From assembly GCA_905160935.1 (NCBI GenBank), contig CAJHZI010000744.1, forward strand, positions 62,001 through 126,000: DNA of 64,000 nucleotides, in the 5' to 3' direction. Source of the stretch: Enchytraeus crypticus (lineage: Eukaryota > Annelida > Clitellata > Enchytraeida > Enchytraeidae). A program made the position numbers and the translations under genes. Each line of letters opens with the position of its first letter. Within the stretch, counting starts at the first letter, position 1. The notes beneath the pieces were generated by a model. That model saw only the letters and a list, made by a program, of their open reading frames with translations. It had not been told where the DNA came from and did no database searches. Below, piece by piece: positions 61,301 through 64,000 of the stretch.

Positions 61301-64000
61301 TAGGATAGAATCAAAAAAGACATGCAGATAATATAGCATAGAATATAGCATAGAATCAAAAAGACAGTGTTTAACGATCTTTCGAAGTATTTTAAAGATA
61401 GATTAATTATAAGCAAAAATTAATACCATACAACAAAATACGGTATGTACAGATATAAATATTTTAAAGTTAATAGCTAGACAGTTTCATGTATTCACTA
61501 AATGACATTCATTATCATATATATTTATCATCATTGACATCATCATCACCATCTAGCTTTTAGTAATATATTCATTACGCGGCTATTTACCATTTCAATT
61601 AACATATTCATTGTGTACATCCTCATTTAACATGTCGAGGTTTTATATATAAACTAAAATAAAAAAAGAAGTTTAAAAGGTTTTAAAAGAACCAAGTACT
61701 GTAGTTCTAATTAACAGTTAAGAGAGTGACCTCTACAGGACTTTCCTTCCTGACACTCGGTCATATGCTTGAGAACACTCTTCATGGTCTGACAATGCGG
61801 CACCTGGCACACCGGCGACAGTACGGCTGATGGATCACTGCTCAGCTGCTGCTCTCGTCTCTGGCACTTATGAGCGTGAAGCAGTAGAACAAGCTGCTGC
61901 TGTATCATCTTTGGTTTTTCAGGTTCAGCAGCACCAGCCGGAAGATTTGATATGATAGCAGTGGAATCAAATGAAGAACTGAGCGACGGGGTGTCGTCGC
62001 TAGCTGAAGATTGAGCTGTTGATATACTCTCAGGTGCATTCTAGGTATATACAGTACACTTTATGTAATTCAACGAGAAGTATTTATAAACATAGCGCAT
62101 TTAAGTTAATAAAATAACTGAATACATAGATATATGATGAATTACTCATTATGTTAAATTCCTATGTAAATAAAACAATTTAATAATAATAAATATTTAT
62201 TTTGCAAAGTGTAACTGATATACTCTCAAAAGATTTGATATACTCCCAATTGTTGAGTGGAGGACTGCATGGTCAGTCAGCACCCACAGTACATAAAACA
62301 TTGAGTAAGTTAACTTACTTGAATTTTCTATTTAATATCATAAATTATACATACAACAATTTCCAACTACAGAAACAAAAAATTAATCAAATAATCGTTC
62401 AGGATTATCTGCCTGGAATACCAATCATGCATGACTATCTGCCAGGATTACCAATCATGTATGATTATCTGCCAGGAATACCAATCATGCATGATTATCT
62501 GCCTAGAATACTAATCATGCATGATTATCTACCTGGAATATCAATCAAGAAAGATTATCTACCTGGAGTACCAATCATACATGATTATCTACCTAGAATA
62601 TCAAGCATGCATATCAGAAATTATACATACAACAATTTCCAGCTACAGAAACAAAAAAATTAATCAAATAATCGTTCAGGATTATCTGCCTGGAATACCA
62701 ATCATGCATGATTATCTGCCAGGATTACCAATCATGTATGATTATCTGGCAGGAATACCAATCATGCATGATTATTTACTTGGAATACCAATCATGCATG
62801 ACTATCTCCCTGGAATACAAATCAAGCATGATTATCTAACTGGAAAACTACTCATGCACATTTGTCAACCCAGATTGGAGAATTCTTTACCTAGAAACTA
62901 AATATTATGCATGATTATAGGTCTTACTGAGGTATGATAATGATATCACAGATACTATCCTTAACATGTCAAAGGAAAATGATCATAAGCTTGTATAATA
63001 GTACCATGACAAAATATAAGGTCTCAATAAATTTCTTACTATTTCTTACTATATATAAAAAATATGCCTAGAGCTGTGACAATCCATGCCCAGCATTATA
63101 TTTAATGCTAACCTCTTACCTTTAAAAATAGCCAAGCAAAATTTGACCTAATTTGTGAAAACTGATTGACGGCTAGTACTACAAGTTTCTGTAAGTTTCT
63201 CAGTCACTATATCTTATTTTCAATTATATATCTATACGTAACTTACTATAAAACGTAAGAAGCCTAGTAACTACCTGTGAAGTGCTCAGGCTCTCTTCGC
63301 CATGGATAGGATTGGCAGTTGACATAGCCTGTATCGCTGACTGATCACCGGCTTGACTTGTCTCAAGTGGTCTACTTTCGCCATTACCCTGTTGTAGGGA
63401 AGTACTAGATGAAAGTGAGTCTGAGCCAAGTTCAGACATATTGCATATTTGAGACGAGGAAGACAGAGAAAGTTGATCCGAAGAAGATTGATTGCCAGAT
63501 GGAGTTTCATTCGCTAAACTTGAGCAACATGAATTTGAGTTGACCAATTGACAAGCATCTGCTAAATTCTTATCATTACTGTTTCGAACAGAATCCCCAG
63601 TAGAGACGTTATTGGAAGGAAATGCTTTATTGCAACTAACAGTTTCGGTAGATTTACTAGTGGCACAATTTATATTTAAACAATTACTGACGCTACAACT
63701 ATCCGAAGTACCAATGACAGCTTCACATGCAGAACTGCTGTTATTGATACTTAGAGAATTACTGGTTGATAAAATAGTCCTGTTATCTTCAGTCCTTTTC
63801 GCTGCCAAATATTTCTCGCCATCAGCTAAAATAACGTCAGACTTCATTTTGCTAAACTCCACCTTAGAATCGATATCATCACTGGAAGCGACTATAGAAT
63901 CCTTCTCTGTTAGGGTAGCGCTGGCACTTAAACTTGCGGAGCCAACGCTGGAAGCGGAAGAAAGTCCAGAGTCAGACTCAATGAGTAATTCAGGACTCAG
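34811..64000 (-). CDS. CREBBP: CBP/p300 histone acetyltransferase gene (27 exons in window, 5' end beyond right edge)
   Basis: Known family role: CBP/p300 are nuclear coactivators that bind transcription factors through TAZ1, KIX, TAZ2 and IBiD and acetylate histones and other proteins from acetyl-CoA. Seen: 27 exons with consistent phases, total 10,248 coding bases (at least 3,415 residues, stop at 34,811-34,813), in the order Ser-rich N-terminus, TAZ1, KIX, Met/Gly/Gln-rich linker, Ser-rich region with SUMO-type motifs, bromodomain, RING/PHD, HAT, ZZ, TAZ2, IBiD, poly-Q. HAT residues equivalent to p300 D1399, R1410, W1436 and Y1467 appear intact ([27 protein letters not shown]). The extra length against human CBP (about 2,440) sits in the low-complexity linkers. 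Invertebrates usually have one CBP/p300 gene, so the symbol stands for the shared orthologue. The reading frame is still open at the right edge. Confidence 0.97.
36408..36537. repeat. AT microsatellite
   Basis: Mostly uninterrupted TA repeat, about 40 units in its pure part, in the intron before the last CBP exon. Confidence 0.97.
36926..37192 (-). CDS. CREBBP: CBP exon: IBiD/NCBD
   Basis: Acceptor TTGTAG, donor CAG|GTTGCT. Gln-rich lead then [16 protein letters not shown] and [15 protein letters not shown], the three-helix interferon-binding/nuclear-coactivator-binding domain (human SALQDLLRTLKSPSSP ... [14 protein letters not shown]). Confidence 0.95.
38049..38385 (+). repeat. Dispersed repeat, about 330 bp
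   Basis: GGTACATATTCATACTCAAA ... CTTCTGAGGTGGTTTCCCGT ... TGGTGAGGTGGGTCCCCTCT. Diverged copies at 40-297 (plus) and 57,310-57,515 (minus). Non-coding; class unknown. Confidence 0.75.
38525..39821 (-). CDS. CREBBP: CBP exon: TAZ2 second part and Met/Gly/Gln-rich linker
   Basis: Acceptor ATCGCAG, donor CTGCAG|GTAGGC. Encodes [18 protein letters not shown], then an 11-residue insert ([11 protein letters not shown]) absent from human CBP, then [13 protein letters not shown] and [11 protein letters not shown], completing TAZ2. The rest is a Gly/Met/Tyr-rich stretch (GKP, MYGRG motifs) ending in poly-Q. Confidence 0.95.
40289..40400 (-). repeat. Copy of the TAZ2-exon 3' end plus 33-bp repeats
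   Basis: 40,289-40,337 is identical over 49 bp to 38,531-38,579, the 3' end of the next exon (poly-Q coding). It is followed by two further GATGTTGCATCTGTTGCA + CTGATAAAACTATC units. Confidence 0.93.
40456..40835 (-). CDS. CREBBP: CBP exon: ZZ and start of TAZ2
   Basis: Acceptor GACGCAG, donor GTCG|GTATGT. Encodes DFDLCVPCF and [16 protein letters not shown] (end of ZZ, H-x-H ligands), an acidic/Ser/Ala linker, then [20 protein letters not shown] and [11 protein letters not shown] of TAZ2. The frame stays open for about 60 codons past the donor into an intronic repeat. Confidence 0.96.
41590..41940 (-). repeat. About 50-bp array of a CBP donor (ZZ exon)
   Basis: On the minus strand GAT|GTGAGTCC of the true donor (41,934/41,933) is repeated at about 41,886, 41,837, 41,788 (changed), 41,738 (changed), 41,686 and 41,636, separated by AATTAATTGATTGATT-like spacers. 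Confidence 0.93.
41934..42218 (-). CDS. CREBBP: CBP exon: end of HAT, start of ZZ
   Basis: Acceptor GTTGTAG, donor GAT|GTGAGT. Encodes [42 protein letters not shown] and the first ZZ zinc ligands TCNNC and YHCSVC. The donor is copied about six times downstream at roughly 50-bp spacing. Confidence 0.97.
42384..42592 (-). mobile_element. Fragment of a third LINE: end of reverse transcriptase
   Basis: Minus-strand frame [36 protein letters not shown] resembles the C-terminal tail seen after LINE reverse transcriptases (AYNRCxxxxFGxxRxxS...PSFDTLIxN). Short and 5'-truncated. Confidence 0.6.
42622..42800 (-). mobile_element. 3' end of the RTE-like family
   Basis: Minus-strand copy of the end seen at 6,553-6,730, including GATGATGATGAT tail. 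Other 3'-end-only copies: 46,235-46,280, 56,262-56,325, 58,784-58,880 (minus) and 3,300-3,530, 23,556-23,815 (plus). Confidence 0.8.
42960..43470 (+). mobile_element. Degenerate reverse transcriptase core fragment
   Basis: Plus strand, in two or more frames: [32 protein letters not shown], then [20 protein letters not shown] and [16 protein letters not shown]. The FADE is a mutated FADD active site; stops and shifts interrupt the frame. Probably the internal part of one of the LINE families here. Confidence 0.78.
43740..44070. repeat. ACATAC/ATGC-type microsatellite
   Basis: CATACATACATGCATG-rich tract ending about 50 bp before a CBP exon (at 44,116). Confidence 0.95.
44116..44325 (-). CDS. 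CREBBP: CBP exon: autoregulatory loop and HAT
   Basis: Acceptor ACTAG, donor GAG|GTGGGC. Lys-rich start ([19 protein letters not shown]) then [17 protein letters not shown], matching the KKKNNKK...TMEKHKE segment of human CBP. Confidence 0.95.
44916..45137 (-). CDS. CREBBP: CBP exon: HAT and autoregulatory loop
   Basis: Acceptor CTACAG, donor AAT|GTAAGA. Encodes [20 protein letters not shown] and then a Lys/Arg/Glu/Ser-rich segment in the position of the p300 autoinhibitory loop. Confidence 0.95.
45904..46069 (-). CDS. CREBBP: CBP exon: HAT catalytic core
   Basis: Acceptor CAACAG, donor AAG|GTTACT. Encodes [19 protein letters not shown] and [16 protein letters not shown]. Equivalents of p300 W1436 and Y1467 are present. 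Confidence 0.97.
46737..46850 (-). CDS. CREBBP: CBP exon: HAT catalytic core, acetyl-CoA site
   Basis: Acceptor ACGCAG, donor TGGG|GTAACT. Encodes [18 protein letters not shown] and [16 protein letters not shown]. Holds the residues equivalent to p300 D1399 (YLDS) and R1410 (HLRT). Confidence 0.96.
47359..47518 (-). CDS. CREBBP: CBP exon: HAT
   Basis: Acceptor TTGTAG, donor CTAG|GTGAGT. Encodes [20 protein letters not shown] and [16 protein letters not shown], close to invariant HAT sequence. Confidence 0.97.
47712..47882 (+). mobile_element. Fragment of the GA-tailed LINE family in CBP intron
   Basis: Plus-strand copy of the same 3' end (GGAAGGAAATAGAGGCAGGG ... CCATGGACCTGCCAGTAGGC) followed by AGAGAGAGAG. 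Confidence 0.78.
48401..48541 (-). CDS. CREBBP: CBP exon: start of HAT
   Basis: Acceptor GTTTAG, donor TCAG|GTAGAA. Encodes [15 protein letters not shown] and [20 protein letters not shown], the N-terminal strands of the acetyltransferase domain. Found by homology; no long ORF. Confidence 0.94.
49119..49264 (-). CDS. CREBBP: CBP exon: PHD finger
   Basis: Acceptor TTGCAG, donor AAAC|GTTAGT. Encodes [29 protein letters not shown] and the basic [17 protein letters not shown] zinc ligands C-x2-C, H-x2-C, C-x2-C visible. Confidence 0.95.
50179..50235 (-). CDS. CREBBP: CBP 57-nt exon: RING/PHD
   Basis: Acceptor TTATAG, donor AATT|GTAAGT. Encodes [19 protein letters not shown], matching TTINKEQFSKRKNDTLDPE of human CBP. 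One of the smallest exons here; splice phases 2 and 2 fit its neighbours. Confidence 0.92.
50862..50942 (-). CDS. CREBBP: CBP exon: RING/PHD
   Basis: Acceptor CTGTCAG, donor AGCAT|GTAAGT. Encodes [18 protein letters not shown] and INDDPTQPS. 81 bp, found by matching RYHFCEKCF/DDPSQP of the human protein. Confidence 0.94.
51440..51670 (-). repeat. 71-bp array of a CBP donor (bromodomain/RING exon)
   Basis: On the minus strand CAGGATCG|GTATGTGCC occurs at the true donor (51,661) and, near-identically, 71 and 142 bp further; a partial fourth unit is at about 51,445. Unit identity is very high. Confidence 0.95.
51661..51818 (-). CDS. CREBBP: CBP exon: end of bromodomain, start of RING/PHD
   Basis: Acceptor GAGCAG, donor GATCG|GTATGT. 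Encodes [20 protein letters not shown] and [20 protein letters not shown]. Both flanks carry tandem arrays; the donor with nine or ten exon bases is copied twice downstream at 71-bp spacing. Confidence 0.96.
51829..52140 (-). repeat. About 40-bp array next to the same exon's acceptor
   Basis: Plus-strand units CCTCACACAAACACATATCA-TCACATACATGCATGCG, about eight copies, begin about 8 bp from the acceptor of the exon at 51,661-51,818. Confidence 0.92.
52559..52729 (-). CDS. CREBBP: CBP exon: bromodomain core
   Basis: Acceptor CCTATAG, donor AAG|GTAGAA. Encodes [19 protein letters not shown] and [18 protein letters not shown]. The acetyl-lysine-binding Asn of YNRKTS is present. Confidence 0.97.
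52921..53005. mobile_element. Short GGACGTTAAACC element with a palindromic end
   Basis: AATAATAATAAAG-TTTTAACGTCCGTTTCCTC, then a perfect 13-bp inverted repeat (52,961-52,973 with 52,979-52,991). The same short repeat without the palindrome is at 6,011-6,165 (two copies), 7,687-7,765, 10,151-10,245, 16,990-17,055, 26,382-26,452 and 50,315-50,375; its 3' module GGAAACnGACGTTAAAC is shared with the SINE at 20,113. Confidence 0.7.
53117..53238 (-). CDS. CREBBP: CBP exon: start of bromodomain
   Basis: Acceptor TCAGCAG, donor CCA|GTACGT. Encodes [19 protein letters not shown] and [11 protein letters not shown], the bromodomain helix Z and ZA loop start (human: LYRQDPESLPFRQPVDPQLLGIP). Confidence 0.95.
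53487..55287 (-). CDS. CREBBP: CBP 1.8-kb exon: Ser-rich region with SUMO-type motif cluster
   Basis: Acceptor ATTGCAG, donor ACTG|GTAAGA. 600 codons, very rich in Ser/Thr/Asn, with a 24-bp repeat (SSLQSSAQ/H type) at about 54,170-54,290. The C-terminal 70 residues hold four psi-K-x-E motifs: IKCE, IKCE, VKQE, VKVE, just before the bromodomain. p300 carries sumoylated VKxE motifs (CRD1 repression domain) in the same place; equivalence is inferred. Confidence 0.9.
55691..55963 (-). CDS. CREBBP: CBP exon: linker
   Basis: Acceptor TTGCTAG, donor CAG|GTACTT, phase 0 both ends, 91 codons: [17 protein letters not shown], Ser/Thr-rich middle, then [11 protein letters not shown]. No family motif; included for its splice signals and phase. 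Confidence 0.82.
56525..57078 (-). CDS. CREBBP: CBP exon: GGMMPQAA repeat linker
   Basis: Acceptor ATTGTAG, donor CAG|GTATGA. Opens [17 protein letters not shown] then about ten tandem copies of an 8-residue [12 protein letters not shown] unit (24-bp DNA repeat, roughly 56,630-56,940), and ends in a Met/Gln/His-rich segment. Low-complexity, likely disordered linker between KIX and bromodomain. Confidence 0.88.
57665..57730 (-). CDS. CREBBP: CBP 66-nt exon in linker
   Basis: A 66-base exon between acceptor TTTTAG and donor CCAG|GTAATG, phase 1 at both ends, coding [20 protein letters not shown]. Its length is a multiple of three, so it could be skipped without frame change. Support is splice consensus plus phase; no family motif. 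Confidence 0.72.
58182..58548 (-). CDS. CREBBP: CBP exon: end of KIX, Met/Gly-rich linker
   Basis: Acceptor ATTTAG, donor TCAG|GTCCTT. Begins [23 protein letters not shown] helix 3 and its basic extension, then Met/Gly/His-rich low complexity. KIX is thus intact over three exons. Confidence 0.95.
59165..59282 (-). CDS. CREBBP: CBP exon: KIX, middle
   Basis: Acceptor TTCTGTAG, donor AGG|GTTAGT. 39 codons: [18 protein letters not shown] and [19 protein letters not shown] helices 1-3 including the conserved Tyr residues that contact phospho-activation domains. Confidence 0.96.
60183..60402 (-). CDS. CREBBP: CBP exon: linker and start of KIX
   Basis: Acceptor GACGACAG at 60,403-60,405; donor ACT|GTTAGC. 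Linker ending ... [10 protein letters not shown] then [15 protein letters not shown] helix 1. The donor GTTAGC rather than the later GTTTGA is required so that NKL joins VQAIFPTP as in the vertebrate KIX. Confidence 0.93.
60892..61146 (-). CDS. CREBBP: CBP exon: TAZ1, second part
   Basis: Acceptor ATCTCAG, donor GACG|GTAACA. Encodes [17 protein letters not shown] and [15 protein letters not shown], completing the third zinc site of TAZ1, then a Ser/Pro/Gln-rich linker. Confidence 0.95.
61731..62040 (-). CDS. CREBBP: CBP exon: TAZ1, first part
   Basis: Acceptor CCTAG at 62,041-62,043, donor AGAG|GTCACT. Encodes a Ser/Asp-rich lead, then [36 protein letters not shown] and ECQEGKSC: first two zinc sites of TAZ1 (HCCC). 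The loop between the first two helices is about nine residues longer than in human CBP ([12 protein letters not shown]). Confidence 0.95.
62340..62900. repeat. 30-bp array in CBP first intron of window, with higher-order copy
   Basis: About 15 units of TATCTGCCTGGAATACCA-ATCATGCATGAT; a flanking roughly 80-bp segment (62,339-62,420) is repeated at 62,616-62,700, so the array itself has been duplicated. It reads as [10 protein letters not shown] repeats on the plus strand, but nothing suggests translation. Confidence 0.93.
63275..64000 (-). CDS. CREBBP: CBP exon 1 of window: Ser/Asn-rich N-terminal region (runs off edge)
   Basis: Donor CAG|GTAGTT at 63,274 downward. The frame is open without stop for 242 codons to the window edge, beginning [18 protein letters not shown] and continuing extremely Ser/Asn-rich. 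Low complexity fits the region between the CBP N-terminus and TAZ1, but the sequence alone would not be diagnostic; continuity of phase with the TAZ1 exon is the main support. Confidence 0.85.

Noticed and set aside
62202..62901. [10 protein letters not shown] repeat ORF as a novel repeat protein
   Set aside because: Lies within a CBP intron, antisense, follows the 30-bp array exactly, and has no conserved start or composition bias beyond the array.

Overview
This is eukaryotic, animal (invertebrate metazoan) DNA: two large intron-rich genes with GT-AG introns, AT-rich non-coding sequence full of microsatellites, minisatellites, tRNA-derived SINEs and broken non-LTR retrotransposons. The species cannot be named from the sequence; both proteins are very close to their vertebrate orthologues in their folded domains. 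Protein comparisons are from memory of the human proteins, not from a search.

Left part (about 1-26,000, plus strand): the 3' portion of HERC2, the giant RCC1-repeat/HECT ubiquitin ligase. 25 exons can be chained in one open frame (all phases agree) from the last blades of the second RCC1-like domain (RLD2), through a linker carrying an 8-copy QQQQPVHPA minisatellite, the third RLD (exons at 11,042-16,818) and the whole HECT domain with its catalytic cysteine codon at 25,623, to the stop at 25,944-25,946. The window holds about 1,763 residues; the N-terminal part lies to the left.

Middle (25,947-34,810): no gene. It holds the two 3' UTR regions of the convergent genes, a degenerate array that copies the end of the HERC2 coding sequence, and a few SINE fragments.

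Right part (34,811-64,000, minus strand): nearly all of the single CBP/p300 histone acetyltransferase orthologue. 27 exons chain in one frame (at least 3,415 residues against about 2,440 in human CBP): Ser-rich N-terminal region running off the right edge, TAZ1, KIX, Met/Gln/Gly-rich linker, a 600-residue Ser-rich exon ending in a cluster of SUMO-type motifs, bromodomain, RING/PHD, HAT, ZZ, TAZ2, the IBiD/NCBD helix domain and a long poly-Q C-terminus. Both proteins are nuclear or nucleo-cytoplasmic regulators (ubiquitination; acetylation/transcription); the tail-to-tail arrangement is probably chance synteny rather than an operon-like unit.

Most striking feature: in at least a dozen junctions of both genes the intron is built of tandem arrays whose repeat unit includes the splice site and a few to about 60 exon bases. 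Examples are 13 upstream copies of the acceptor of exon 12 of HERC2 at exactly 30-bp spacing, five copies of the first 56 bases of exon 22, and six copies of a CBP donor. The end of HERC2 (stop codon side) behaves the same way. This junction-anchored array pattern is the best candidate for something new here.
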